Shown in pieces: positions 33,011-42,209 of a stretch of DNA of 64,000 nucleotides (the stretch's first letter is position 1; each line of letters starts with the position of its first letter). The translations under genes were made by a program, and so were the position numbers. This DNA comes from Acidobacteriota bacterium (GTDB taxonomy: Bacteria; Acidobacteriota; Vicinamibacteria; Vicinamibacterales; UBA2999): the NCBI GenBank assembly GCA_030697165.1, contig JAUYQQ010000008.1:67001-131000 (forward strand). The letters run 5' to 3'. Under the pieces are notes generated by a model, which searched no databases, had not been told where the DNA came from, and saw only the letters and a program-made list of their open reading frames with translations.

Positions 33011-35652
33011 TAGAACGCCCCCACGTTGAGCCCGATCGTGAAGCTGCGGCCGCGCGCCGGCGCGAACTGGAACTGCTCGCGGTAGAACGTGTCGGTCAGG
33101 TTCTCGACCGCAAACACCAGGCTCACGCGGTCGCGACCGCGCGCCAGGTTGACGCCGAATGCGGCGCGCTGGATGGCAAAGCCGTCAAGCGACAGCAGGT
33201 CCTGCGCAATCAGGAACGGCGAATCGAGCAGGGTCTCGGCCACCCGCGTCACTTCGGCCTGGCTGCGCAGGCCGTACTCCGCCCACCAGAGCCCGCTCGC
33301 CCTGGTGAAACGCGCGTTCAGGATCAGCTTGGCCGGCGTGATGTTGTCGAACGGCGTGCCGTCGAGCGAGCTGTTGTCGAGCGGGTTGACGCCGTCGGTG
33401 ATCGTCCCCCGGGTCAAGGCCGCCGCGCCGGTCAGCGTCAACACGCCGGGCCGGAGCACCAGCGGGGCCGCCGCGGACAGTTCGACGCCGGTCACGCGCA
33501 CGTCGCCGTAGTTGGTGGCCTGCGCCAGCGCGCCGGAGGAGTTGGTCGCCACGACCAGGTCCTGGGCGATGAAGTTCTGGTACTGGTTCAGGAAGTAGTA
33601 GGCGCCGCCCGACACGCTGCCGGCGCGGAACTTCACGCCGACATCGAAGTTGTTGCCGGTCTCGGGTTTGACCAGCACGTTCGGCACAATGCTGCCGGTC
33701 GTCGCCGGACCTGCAAACAACATCTCTTCGAGATTGGGGTGGCGATAGCTGCGGCCGAGGCGAACGAACGGGTTGAGGGCGCCGTCGGGATTCGAGACGA
33801 TGCCGATGTCGCCGGTCAGGGCCTTGCGCGAGTAGGTGGTGCCGGCCGGGTCGGGCAGCGTCGCCGGATCAATCGACGGCGTCGCGTTGCCGATGACGCT
33901 GACGACGCTGTAGCCGGGCGTCGCCTCGGTGACCACGGTGTAGAAGTCACCGCGCAGGCCGGCGACGACCGACAGCGACGGCGTCACCCGCCACTCATCC
34001 TGCGCGAAGATGGCGATGTCGCGCAGGCTCGCGTCAGGCACGCGCACGGGGTGCGCGATCGAGGCGGGGCCGAGCGCCACCGGCGACAGTAGCGGCAGCG
34101 CGGCCGGGCCCCTCGCCCCCATGACCACCTGGCCAACCAGCGAGGTGGTGGTCTCGGTCGTGCGCTGGTCGCTGCTGCGGTCCCGGTAGAACGTGGCGCC
34201 GGCCGTCAGCAGGTGGTTGGTGGCCGGCACGAACACGGCGTGCAGATCGACGCCAGGGGTCCAGACGCGCTGCTCGGTGTCCGACTTGATGTCGAGGCGC
34301 ATCACGTTGATCGGGAAGAACCGCACCGCCGTCGGCGCCGGGAACTGCACCGGCAGCGTCGTCCGCAGCAGACGCTCGGTGCGCTGGTAATACGCGGTCA
34401 GTGACAGGTTGGCGAGCCACGGCGTCAGCGCCTGGGCTTCGTAGCGGGCCGAGAAGCGATCCAGGTTGCTGTGCGCCAGCGACGTGTCGTTGAAGAAGTA
34501 CGGCTGCTCGAAGTCGGGGTAGCCGATGTCGGCCATCCGGCGGCTCTGGTAGCGAACGCGCAGCGCGCGACGGTCACCGAGCTTGACGAGCGACGACGCG
34601 TTGATGAATTTGCCGTCGGCCTGCGAGTTCAGGATCTCGTTGTCGGTCCTCACGTACGGCGCGTTGAACGGGTCGGGAAACGCGTTGAAGTTGAAGCCGA
34701 AGTTGTCGTCGATGGTGTCGGCCCGGTTCAGTGTGCCGTCGGCGAAGAACGGCCGCGTGTCTTCGACGTCGAACCGGCCCGCCTGGTAGTTGTCGTACTG
34801 CTCGGCGCCGGCCTGCACGCGGAAGGTGAAGCGCGGGGTCGTGCCGCCGAGCGTCATGGTCCCGCGCATGCCGTTTTCATTCGAGCTGTAGAAGCCGTTG
34901 AACCCGTAGATCAGCTGCCTGGTCGGCGTGAACACCGGCTCGTTGGTGATGATGTTGATCGTGCCGGCCAGCGCGTCGGAGCCATACATCAGCGTGCCGG
35001 CGCCGTTGACGATCTCCATCCGGGAGATCGAGTCGGGCGACACCAGGCCGACTTCGGCGCCCGTGCGATCGGTCGCCTGGCGGGCGGTGTTCAGGCGTTC
35101 GCCGTCCACCAGCACCAGCAGGCGCGTCGAGTCGAGGCCGCGCAGCCGCGGGCGGACCCCAAACGGGCCGCTGCCGACCGGCGTGATGTTGACGGCGGTC
35201 GTCAGCGCGTCGCCCGTCGACAGGGTGTTCGCCTGTTCGATGGCCGCCGCCGAAATGGTCTCGACGTGCAGGGGAATCTGACGCACTTCCCGCTCCGACA
35301 GGCTGGCCGTCACGCTGACCTCGGCGCTCAGCACGCCCACCTCGAGCGTCATCGGCACCTCGACGTCGGCCTCGAGCGTCCCGACCATCACAGTGCGCGC
35401 GATCTCCGAAAAGCCGCTCCGTGTCACGACCAGCAAATAGGTACCAGGAGCCGGCGCATCGAACCGATACCGCCCTTCCCCGTCGGTCTCGGCGATGGTC
35501 TCCTGTCCGGTGGAGACGAGGCGCAGGACGACCCGCGCGTCCGGCACGGCGGCGCCGGTGGAGTCGGAAACAGTGCCGCGAATGGTGGCGGCAAGAGCCG
35601 GGGACGCGGCCAACAGCGCCGCTAACAGCATGAACAGACGAATCGTACGCAT
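33010..35652 (-). CDS. TonB-dependent receptor with carboxypeptidase-like regulatory domain
   Basis: 880-residue outer-membrane receptor. Signal peptide RLFMLLAALLAASPALA; carboxypeptidase-regulatory-like domain about 22-105 (ATIRGTVSDSTGAAVPDARV); plug about 125-235 (VRPRLRGLDSTRLLVLVDGE and GTLMYGSDALAGTINII); then a 22-strand barrel, ending in the C-terminal aromatic-rich strand FTIGLNVGAF. The plug has the vitamin B12/siderophore type of LVDGERLN and GSDALAG motifs. Substrate not deducible. Start ATG at 35652. A perfect hairpin (35666-35683) lies 14 bp upstream. It is coupled to a membrane protein downstream, with another membrane protein gene upstream. Confidence 0.93.
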   Translation of the reverse strand: MRTIRLFMLLAALLAASPALAATIRGTVSDSTGAAVPDARVVLRLVSTGQETIAETDGEGRYRFDAPAPGTYLLVVTRSGFSEIARTVMVGTLEADVEVPMTLEVGVLSAEVSVTASLSEREVRQIPLHVETISAAAIEQANTLSTGDALTTAVNITPVGSGPFGVRPRLRGLDSTRLLVLVDGERLNTARQATDRTGAEVGLVSPDSISRMEIVNGAGTLMYGSDALAGTINIITNEPVFTPTRQLIYGFNGFYSSNENGMRGTMTLGGTTPRFTFRVQAGAEQYDNYQAGRFDVEDTRPFFADGTLNRADTIDDNFGFNFNAFPDPFNAPYVRTDNEILNSQADGKFINASSLVKLGDRRALRVRYQSRRMADIGYPDFEQPYFFNDTSLAHSNLDRFSARYEAQALTPWLANLSLTAYYQRTERLLRTTLPVQFPAPTAVRFFPINVMRLDIKSDTEQRVWTPGVDLHAVFVPATNHLLTAGATFYRDRSSDQRTTETTTSLVGQVVMGARGPAALPLLSPVALGPASIAHPVRVPDASLRDIAIFAQDEWRVTPSLSVVAGLRGDFYTVVTEATPGYSVVSVIGNATPSIDPATLPDPAGTTYSRKALTGDIGIVSNPDGALNPFVRLGRSYRHPNLEEMLFAGPATTGSIVPNVLVKPETGNNFDVGVKFRAGSVSGGAYYFLNQYQNFIAQDLVVATNSSGALAQATNYGDVRVTGVELSAAAPLVLRPGVLTLTGAAALTRGTITDGVNPLDNSSLDGTPFDNITPAKLILNARFTRASGLWWAEYGLRSQAEVTRVAETLLDSPFLIAQDLLSLDGFAIQRAAFGVNLARGRDRVSLVFAVENLTDTFYREQFQFAPARGRSFTIGLNVGAF

Positions 35653-35665
35653 GGCAAAGCTCCGC

Positions 35666-35683
35666 GAACTCGATCACGAGTTC
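35666..35683. promoter_or_regulatory. Inverted repeat just upstream of the TonB receptor start
   Basis: GAACTCG-ATCA-CGAGTTC, a perfect 7-bp dyad, 13 bp from the start codon. It may be an operator for a dimeric repressor or a leader hairpin occluding translation. The window holds no obvious cognate regulator. Confidence 0.45.
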
Positions 35684-35718
35684 AGAGACAACGAACTACG
35701 GGTTAAGCAGGAACCGGC

Positions 35719-36252
35719 TTAACGCAGTCGCGGAGGGGGGCGAGAGGAGTACTGCGGAGAGAAGGCCGCACCGAAGATGCCGGCGAGCGACGCCGCGGCA
35801 ACGGGCCCGGAATAGAGACGGACGTGACGATCGCGCCGGGCCAGCAGGCCGGCGAGCATCCACAGGGTGATGGCGAGGGCCGACACCGAAAGCAACTGCT
35901 GCAACACCGACGTCGCGGCCGTCTCGGGCAGCGCCATCGGGTTGACCGCACCCAGGTCGGCGGCAACCGCGGGACCGTGCAGCAGGGCAGCCAACACCCA
36001 CACCGCGATGCCGGGCCGGCTCCAGGTCGATCGGCCGCCGCGGCGAATGGCCACGAGCGCCGCGACCAGGCCGGCCGCCACCATCCAGCGGAAGACCAGC
36101 CACGGGTCCACCAGCGCACCGGTCACCACCTGCGAGGCAAACAGCCAGCCATGGAACGCGACCAGCACGGCGCCGGCCAGCACGGTCGTCGTCCGCGTCA
36201 CCGAGCGGAATCGCTCGAGACGCGGCGGCGACGTGAAGGCGCGGGCAAGCAT
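35719..36252 (-). CDS. Membrane protein upstream of the TonB receptor
   Basis: 177 residues from ATG at 36252 with about four membrane helices (TVLAGAVLVAFHGWLFASQV, WLVFRWMVAAGLVAALVAI, GIAVWVLAALLHGPAVAADL and VLQQLLSVSALAITLWMLAG). The C-terminus is alanine/arginine-rich. I recognise no family. It precedes the receptor gene by 66 bp on the same strand, and with the seven-helix protein it brackets the receptor. The open frame extends to 36294, but MLARAFTSPPRLERF is a better start. Confidence 0.65.
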   Translation of the reverse strand: MLARAFTSPPRLERFRSVTRTTTVLAGAVLVAFHGWLFASQVVTGALVDPWLVFRWMVAAGLVAALVAIRRGGRSTWSRPGIAVWVLAALLHGPAVAADLGAVNPMALPETAATSVLQQLLSVSALAITLWMLAGLLARRDRHVRLYSGPVAAASLAGIFGAAFSPQYSSRPPPRLR

Positions 36253-36433
36253 CACTGCATTGTACTTGAGAGCCTGGACCCGGCAATCGGCCACGCCCGG
36301 CAGACAGCAAGAACTCGGCCATTCGTCCTGCCCCTGTCAGCGGGCCAGACCGTGGAATATCCCGCAGCGAATCGGCCTGGAAAACCGGATAATTCCGCAC
36401 CCGGCCCCGGCCCGGCGGCCGTCCGGCGCATCG
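36253..36433. other. Intergenic region
   Basis: 181 bp between the MFS stop and the membrane protein start, both on the minus strand. It presumably holds the promoter for the membrane protein/TonB receptor group. I see no repeat or convincing promoter elements. Confidence 0.4.
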
Positions 36434-37741
36434 TCACGTCCGCTCCTGCAACACGTGGCCGCCGTAGCGATCGACCCACCAGCTGCCGACAAGCGCGAGC
36501 GCGGCGGCAAACATCATCAGGAACGCCGGCGACGCCATCCGATCTGTATCGCGAATCAGCGTGGTCGCCACAAGTGGCGCGGTGCCGCTGAAGATGGTGA
36601 AGCTGATGTTGAAGACCAGCGCCACGCCGGTAAACCGGATGCGCGTGGGGAACAGGTCGGTCAGCAGCACCGCGAACGAGCCGTTGGTGAAGCCGGCGGC
36701 CAGCCCGGCGAGCACGAGGAGCAGCGTGAGGTTCACCGACCGCGACTCGAGCGCGAGGTAGAACGGATACGAGAACACCAGCAGCAACGTCACGCCGGTG
36801 CGCAGCAGGTAGCGCGGCGGGATGCGATCGCCGATCCAGCCGACCAGCAGAATGCCGGCCGCTGACGCGATCACGCCCACGGTTTGCGAGAAAACCGCCT
36901 GGCGCGGATCGTACTGCAGGACGCCCGAGAGGTACGCCGGCAGGTGCGAGAAGAACAGGCCGTTGAAGCACGCCGTGCCTGCCAGCAGCGCGCACCCCAC
37001 CAGGACCTGCGTCTTGTGGGTGCGCAGCAGGTCGCCAAACGGCTGGCGCGACGCCAGGCTGCGCATGCGTTCGAACTCCGGCGATTCTTCGAGTGAACGC
37101 CGCAGCACGTAGGTGAGGACACCGCCGAGACCGCCAATCACGAAGGCGATGCGCCAGCCGTAGACAGGCACGAGCTCGGCGGGGAGCCACGTCCGCACCG
37201 ACAAGCTCACCGCCGTCGCCGCCGCCACGCCCATGGTGACGCACGAGAACACCACGCCGCAGACGAGCGGGGCAATGCGCGGCGCGGTCTCCACGACGTA
37301 GGTCAGCGCCCCGGGCAATTCGCCGCCCAGGCAGAAACCTTGCAGCAACCTGAGCACCACCATCAACGCACTGGCGGCCACACCCCATTGGGCGTACGAC
37401 GGCACCAGGCCCATGCCCAGGGTCGCCGCCGACATCACGAACACCGACCACAGGAACACCTGGCGGCGCCCGTAGCGGTCGCCGTAGTGGGCCAGGATGA
37501 TGCCGCCGAATGGGCGGGCGAGGTAACCGGCGGCAAACGCCGCGAACGAGGCCATCAACGACGCGATCGGCGACGCGCTGGGAAAGATCGTCGCGGCAAT
37601 GTCCCTGGCGAACACGCCAAAAATCACGAAATCGTAGAACTCGAGCGTGCCGCCCAGGCTGGCCAGCAGCACGATGCGCCAGCCGGCAGGAGTGATGCGA
37701 TCGGCGGCCTGGTGATTCTGCGGTAGAGGTGTCGACGCCAT
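36434..37741 (-). CDS. MFS transporter of the metabolite:H+ symporter (MHS) type
   Basis: 435 residues, 12 predicted membrane helices. The opening WRIVLLASLGGTLEFYDFVI is typical of MHS/ProP-like carriers; the loop HYGDRYGRRQVFLWSVF is the MFS signature between helices 2 and 3, and LQGFCLGGELPGALTYVVE is conserved in the same subfamily. It imports organic acids or compatible solutes by proton symport; the substrate is unknown. Start ATG at 37741, overlapping the stop of the phosphodiesterase gene (TAATG), so the two are coupled and may act in one salvage pathway. Confidence 0.88.
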   Translation of the reverse strand: MASTPLPQNHQAADRITPAGWRIVLLASLGGTLEFYDFVIFGVFARDIAATIFPSASPIASLMASFAAFAAGYLARPFGGIILAHYGDRYGRRQVFLWSVFVMSAATLGMGLVPSYAQWGVAASALMVVLRLLQGFCLGGELPGALTYVVETAPRIAPLVCGVVFSCVTMGVAAATAVSLSVRTWLPAELVPVYGWRIAFVIGGLGGVLTYVLRRSLEESPEFERMRSLASRQPFGDLLRTHKTQVLVGCALLAGTACFNGLFFSHLPAYLSGVLQYDPRQAVFSQTVGVIASAAGILLVGWIGDRIPPRYLLRTGVTLLLVFSYPFYLALESRSVNLTLLLVLAGLAAGFTNGSFAVLLTDLFPTRIRFTGVALVFNISFTIFSGTAPLVATTLIRDTDRMASPAFLMMFAAALALVGSWWVDRYGGHVLQERT

Positions 37742-38970
37742 TATCGCAACATGTCCTTGATGACGGCCGGGTCGCCGTCGTTTGGTGAGGGTTCGATGCC
37801 TATCAAAGCGCACATGAGGTTGTAGAGGTGAATACTCTCGAACGGCGCGACCACCACGCCGCTTCGAAAACGCGGTCCGGCGCCGATGAACAGGCCCTGC
37901 ATCGACTTGTCGCGCGCGTCGTAGCCATGCGTGCCACCTGGCGAATCGCGCTCGTGCCGATCCCAGCGCGCCGTTTCCGTTCTCGACGTGATGTACCAGC
38001 CGTCGTCGGCAATGCCGACGATGGGCGAGACGCGCGGGTGCCCGGCCAGACCATAGACGGCCGGGATCTCGTCGCGGCGATACACCTGCAGGTGTGGATG
38101 CTTGCCCTTGAGCGCGGCGTACATCTTCTCGACGTCGCCGTCCTTTGGCGAGAGCCCCAGCACCGGCGCCCAGTCGATGATCTCGGCGGTGGCCGGATCG
38201 ATGTAGTCGTCCACGACGATCATCCGATCCCGGCTGAGCGCGGCCATGCCGTGGTCGCTCACCAACACGTAGTGGACGCGGCCGGCCAGACCCGCGGCGG
38301 CGACGCCGGCCACCAGGTCGCCAACCGATCGGTCGGCGCTGAGCGCTGCTTCGCGGGTCTGCGCGGCATCGGGACCAAACCGGTGCCCGGCGCTGTCGAC
38401 GTCGCTGAAATACAGCGTGAGAAATGACGGCCGCTTGCCTTCGGGCAGCTTCAGCCACTCGAGCAACTGGTCCACCCGCGCGCTATTTGGCAGGTCGTCG
38501 TCGAACGGCCGCCAGTAAGTGGCGTGGCGACCGCCAATCGCCGCCTCGGATCCAGGCCAGAACATCGGCGCTGCCACCCTGCCCTGCCGCTCAGCGGTAT
38601 TCCAGATCGGGTCGCCTCCCCACCAGCGGGGATCGGCCAGCACCTCGCGGTTCGACATCGCGTAGCGGCCGGGAATGGCCGGGTCGCGCATGTTGTTCGA
38701 CACGATGCCGTGGTGAGCCACCGTCAGGCCGGTGACGATCGTGTAGTGATTGGGGAACGTCTTCGACGGAAACTGCGGGATCAGGCCCTCGGCGCGCACG
38801 CCGCCGGCCGCCAGCTTCGACAGCGTCGGCGGCGCGAACCGCTCCAGGTAGTCCCAGCCCCAGCCGTCGATGGAAATCAGGATGACGATGGGCTGATCGC
38901 CGGCCGGCGGCGGCGCGGGGCGGCACGCTGCCAGCAGCAACAAGAACGCGGCTAACGCCGAACGCCACAT
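37741..38970 (-). CDS. ENPP-like alkaline-phosphatase-superfamily lipoprotein
   Basis: About 409 residues with a lipoprotein signal (MWRSALAAFLLLLAAC). The family is nucleotide pyrophosphatase/phosphodiesterase-like. The nucleophile Thr is in FPSKTFPNHYTIVTGL; metal ligands are in ILISIDGWGWDYL, YFSDVDSAGHRFGP, VLVSDHGM and GGTHGYD. It hydrolyses phosphodiester or pyrophosphate bonds at the cell surface. It is coupled to an MHS transporter whose start overlaps its stop, consistent with hydrolysis followed by uptake. I choose ATG at 38970; GTG at 38997 is an alternative adding nine residues. Confidence 0.9.
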   Translation of the reverse strand: MWRSALAAFLLLLAACRPAPPPAGDQPIVILISIDGWGWDYLERFAPPTLSKLAAGGVRAEGLIPQFPSKTFPNHYTIVTGLTVAHHGIVSNNMRDPAIPGRYAMSNREVLADPRWWGGDPIWNTAERQGRVAAPMFWPGSEAAIGGRHATYWRPFDDDLPNSARVDQLLEWLKLPEGKRPSFLTLYFSDVDSAGHRFGPDAAQTREAALSADRSVGDLVAGVAAAGLAGRVHYVLVSDHGMAALSRDRMIVVDDYIDPATAEIIDWAPVLGLSPKDGDVEKMYAALKGKHPHLQVYRRDEIPAVYGLAGHPRVSPIVGIADDGWYITSRTETARWDRHERDSPGGTHGYDARDKSMQGLFIGAGPRFRSGVVVAPFESIHLYNLMCALIGIEPSPNDGDPAVIKDMLR

Positions 38971-39032
38971 CGGTCTCGCCTGGTTCCCGACCTTCACGGC
39001 AAAGAGTGTAATGCGAGGGGCATCGAAATGGG

Positions 39033-40637
39033 TCAGTCCGGGCGACGAAGGTAGCTCCAGATCGCCGGCGGCGTCAGCCCGGCGATGGCCAGCGTGCCCA
39101 CCTGCTTCGTCGCGAGGTCGATCGTGCGGATGGCGTGGTTGTTGGTGTCGGCGATGTACAGCGTATTGCCCGCGACCGACAGCCCGCCCGGCTCGAAGAA
39201 CTGCGCGGTCTTCGCCGCGCCATCGACATGACCCGCCGCGCCCGTGCCGGCCAACGTGGTCACCTGCCGCGTCGCCGGGTCGAGCATCCTGATCTTGTGG
39301 TTGTAGGTGTCGGCAATGAACACGCAGCCACGCATTGGTGGAGGCAACCCTTCAGGGTTGCCTACGGCCACCCCCAGCGGATGTTGTAATCGCGCCGAGT
39401 CGCCGGGGCCATCAACGTCGCCGAACTTGAACAAATCGCCGCCGGCGAGCGTCGTCACGGCGTTGCCGGGCGGCAAGTCCAGTCCGCGGATTACGTTGGC
39501 TTCCGCATCGGCGACGTACAGGGTGTTGCCGTCGAGCGCGAGCCCCGATGGCTGCGCGAAGGTGGCCGTGTTCACCGGGCCGTCCTTGCGCGCCTCTTCA
39601 CCGGTGCCGGCATAGGGATAGGCCTGGCCGTGCAGCAGATCGACCACCCAGATCTGGTGCGGGCCGGCCATGGCGACGATCAGGATGCCGGGCTTCAGCG
39701 CCAGGTCCCACGGCGAGTTGAGGTCGATCCGCAGGGCGTCACCGCCCTCGCCGCTCCACGCGCCCTGCTTGCCGGTGCCGGCCAGCGTGTGGACGGCCCG
39801 CGCCTGGAAGTCGACGACCCGAACCTGGTGGTTCTCGGTGTCCGCAACATAGAGCTCGTGGTCGGGACCGAGCGCGAGTCCTTGCGGCCGATAGAACCGC
39901 GCTTGCGTGAAGATGCCGTCGTTGTCGCCCTGCAGGCCCGAGCCGATCGTCTCGATCAATTGCGCAGTGGTCCGGCTGAAGCCGGACGCTACATTGATGG
40001 AGGCCACCACGATGCGGTTGTGATTCGAGTCGGCAATGAACAGGCGCCCCGATGCTTCATCCGCCAGCACCTTGCCTGGATACAGCAACGGGCGGTCAGC
40101 GTGGCGGGCGCGTTCCAGATCGAGTGGGAGCGGCGCGCGGTTGATCTGTCCCTGTTCGTCGAAGACCCGAACCACGGTGCGAATGGCGCTGATGAACCCT
40201 TCGAGGTTGCCTTCGCCCATCGCGGTGCCGACCACGTTGCCGGCCGGGTCGATGATCACCCGCGTCGGCCACGCCTGCACGCCGTAGCGGCGCCAAATGG
40301 CGTGCTCCGCATCGTTCGCCACCGGGTGCTCGATCTCGTAGCGCACCAGGATGCGCTTCAGGTTCTCAGTGTCCTTCTCGTTGGTGAACTTCGGCGAGTG
40401 GACCCCCACCACCACGAGCTCGTCGGGAAAGCGCTGCTCGAGCGTCTCGAGGTCCCGCAGGATGTGCATGCAGTTGACGCAGCCGTAAGTCCAGAAGTCG
40501 AGCACCACGACCTTGCCGCGCAACTGCGCCATCGTGATGGGCGACGCGACGTTCAACCACGCGACCGCGCCATCGAGGCTCGGCGCGGGAATCGGACCGT
40601 CGGGAACGGGCGGAGTCGGGCTTTCAGATTCGCTCAT
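39033..40637 (-). CDS. Thioredoxin-like plus NHL-repeat protein
   Basis: 534 residues similar in plan to NHLRC2. The N-terminal thioredoxin-fold domain (about 18-160) has the redox motif YGCVNC (51-56) and WPTRVIID with the cis-proline. Five or six NHL blades follow (about 185-525), with repeated FIADSNHNRI, YVADTENHQVRV, YVADAEANVIRG and YIADTNNHAIRT. No signal peptide is apparent. Two short palindromic repeats are translated inside the propeller: one giving NVASGFSRTT (215-224), the other GNPEGLPPP near 425-433. They interrupt otherwise regular blades. Start ATG at 40637. Role probably redox-linked, otherwise unknown. Confidence 0.85.
   Translation of the reverse strand: MSESESPTPPVPDGPIPAPSLDGAVAWLNVASPITMAQLRGKVVVLDFWTYGCVNCMHILRDLETLEQRFPDELVVVGVHSPKFTNEKDTENLKRILVRYEIEHPVANDAEHAIWRRYGVQAWPTRVIIDPAGNVVGTAMGEGNLEGFISAIRTVVRVFDEQGQINRAPLPLDLERARHADRPLLYPGKVLADEASGRLFIADSNHNRIVVASINVASGFSRTTAQLIETIGSGLQGDNDGIFTQARFYRPQGLALGPDHELYVADTENHQVRVVDFQARAVHTLAGTGKQGAWSGEGGDALRIDLNSPWDLALKPGILIVAMAGPHQIWVVDLLHGQAYPYAGTGEEARKDGPVNTATFAQPSGLALDGNTLYVADAEANVIRGLDLPPGNAVTTLAGGDLFKFGDVDGPGDSARLQHPLGVAVGNPEGLPPPMRGCVFIADTYNHKIRMLDPATRQVTTLAGTGAAGHVDGAAKTAQFFEPGGLSVAGNTLYIADTNNHAIRTIDLATKQVGTLAIAGLTPPAIWSYLRRPD
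39342..39363. repeat. In-frame palindrome inside the thioredoxin-NHL gene, site 1
   Basis: AGGCAACCC, loop TTCA, GGGTTGCCT, a 9-bp perfect stem preceded by GGTGG. A nearly identical element (GGTGGAGGCAGCCCC...GGGGTTGCCT) lies in the beta-CASP gene at 48251-48279. Here it is read on the minus strand as GNPEGLPPP between two NHL strands. Confidence 0.8.
39970..39987. repeat. In-frame palindrome inside the thioredoxin-NHL gene, site 2
   Basis: GTCCGGC, loop TGAA, GCCGGAC, a perfect 7-bp stem with flank GCTAC. It is read on the minus strand as VASGFSRT. Its architecture matches the intergenic GTCCGCC-TTTA-GGCGGAC element at 49186-49203. Confidence 0.8.
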
Positions 40638-40648
40638 CGTCTAATGCA

Positions 40649-40712
40649 ACCACGAAGTTCACGAGGGACACGAAGCAAACTATTTCTTCGTGTGCTTCGC
40701 GTCCTCCGTGGT
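40649..40712. repeat. CCACGAAG-family inverted repeat
   Basis: The left arm ACCACGAAGTTCACGAGGGA and the right arm GCTTCGCGTCCTCCGTGGT, with flanking CACGAAG/CTTCGTG, form a 27-bp imperfect stem around a 10-bp loop. It lies between the co-directional malQ stop and the thioredoxin-NHL start. Confidence 0.85.
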
Positions 40713-40718
40713 CATCGG

Positions 40719-42209
40719 TTAGCGATCGGCATCGCGCGTCCACGCGCGGAGCCGATCGGCGGGCTCGACCGTGACCGGACCATCGAGCCACTTGTCCACC
40801 GGCAACGGCACCCGCCAGGTCCAGTTAATCTCGTCCACCACCGCCGGTGTGTTGATGCGATCGGTCCACCCGAACACGTCCTGCAGCGGGATCAACGTCA
40901 GCCGCGAGCCCGCCGACAGCAGCGAGCGCACAATCGCCGTCCGCTGCTCGTCGGTCTGGCCGTCCTCGGTGGCCGCCAACGGCTCAATATCGTGGGTGCC
41001 CGTGGTGGCGACCGAGCAGTCGGGAAACCCTTTCGGATCAATCGCCGGGTGTCCCGGGCGATCCCAGTGCTTTTCCCACCGCAGCACCTTCAGGCCGGGC
41101 AGGTCCAACCGCGCCATCGACGCGCGCACGAACGGCGGGATGACGCCAAGGTCCTCGGCAATCAGCATCGGCGTGGGCGACCCGGAGCCGAGCACGCCAA
41201 TCATCGTTTCGCCCAGGTGCGTTTGCGTCGGCTCGTCGCCCGGCTCGAAGAACGCGGGCTCCGCCTGGTCGAGCGGCCGGATGTACATGCGATAGAGGCC
41301 GACCAGGTGATCGATGCGGAAGCCGTCGTAGAGCGCGGCATAACGCCGCGCCCGCGCCCGCATCCACGCAAACTCGGACTCGGCCATCACGTCCCAGCGC
41401 CAGGGCGGCAGGCCCCAGTCCTGGCCGGTCTCACTAAAGGCGTCGGGGGGGACACCAATCGTGGCGTCGAAGCGAAACTCGCGTTGCCGCGCCCACACAT
41501 CGGGGCTGTCGGCCGAATTCATGAACGGCAGGTCGCCGAAAATGCGCAGCGGCCAGGCCAGCCGCTTGGCCTCGGCCCACTGCTCGGCGGCGAGCCACTG
41601 CAGGTACATCCGGTAGTCGATCTCCGAACGCAGGGCCTGTCGGGCGGCGCCAACGGCCGTGGCCTCGGCGCGCGCCAGCGGTTCGGGCCAGAGGTGCCAC
41701 GGCAGCTCTTCGTGCAACGCGTGCAGGGCCCGGAACACGGCGTACTCGTCGAGCCACCACGCCTCGTCTGCGACGAACGTGGCAAACCGCGAGGCCCGGG
41801 GCGTGCCGCGCGACACTTCGAGGCGGAGGAACCGGTCGTACGAATGCCGGAGCCAGCGTTGCTTGAGCGTGCGGATCTCGGAATAGCGAATGCGTGCCGA
41901 ACTGCGCAGCGACTCCACCGCCGCGCGGTCGGCGGCGTCGAGCGCCAGCTCTCCGCCCAACCCGGCAAAATCCACCACCTGCGGCAGCGAGATGTAGATC
42001 GGGTCGAGAGCCATCGCCGACATCGCCGAGTACGGCGACCGCTCGACCGGCGGCATCTCGTTGATCGGCAGGATCTGCAGCACCGACTGCCCCGCTTCGC
42101 CGGCCCACTTCGCGAACATCGGGAGGTCGTGAAACTCGCCGAGGCCCCAGCTCTCGGTCGAGGCCAGCGCGAACAGCGGCACGCTGATGCCGCTTTGACG
42201 CCGCGTCAT
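40719..42209 (-). CDS. malQ: 4-alpha-glucanotransferase
   Basis: Transfers alpha-1,4-glucan segments, disproportionating maltodextrins during glycogen/maltose metabolism in the cytoplasm. 496 residues, the usual size for GH77. Motifs are GISVPLFAL with SWGLGEF, LPINEM, FGDLPFMNSADSPDVWA, DGFRIDHLVGLYRMYI containing the nucleophile Asp, LIAEDLGVIPP with the acid/base Glu, and TGTHDIEPLAA. The start is ATG at 42209, overlapping the aminotransferase stop (ATGA). The longer open frame to 42416 is an artefact over that gene. Its operon partners, an aminotransferase and a cyclophilin, are not metabolically related. Confidence 0.93.
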   Translation of the reverse strand: MTRRQSGISVPLFALASTESWGLGEFHDLPMFAKWAGEAGQSVLQILPINEMPPVERSPYSAMSAMALDPIYISLPQVVDFAGLGGELALDAADRAAVESLRSSARIRYSEIRTLKQRWLRHSYDRFLRLEVSRGTPRASRFATFVADEAWWLDEYAVFRALHALHEELPWHLWPEPLARAEATAVGAARQALRSEIDYRMYLQWLAAEQWAEAKRLAWPLRIFGDLPFMNSADSPDVWARQREFRFDATIGVPPDAFSETGQDWGLPPWRWDVMAESEFAWMRARARRYAALYDGFRIDHLVGLYRMYIRPLDQAEPAFFEPGDEPTQTHLGETMIGVLGSGSPTPMLIAEDLGVIPPFVRASMARLDLPGLKVLRWEKHWDRPGHPAIDPKGFPDCSVATTGTHDIEPLAATEDGQTDEQRTAIVRSLLSAGSRLTLIPLQDVFGWTDRINTPAVVDEINWTWRVPLPVDKWLDGPVTVEPADRLRAWTRDADR

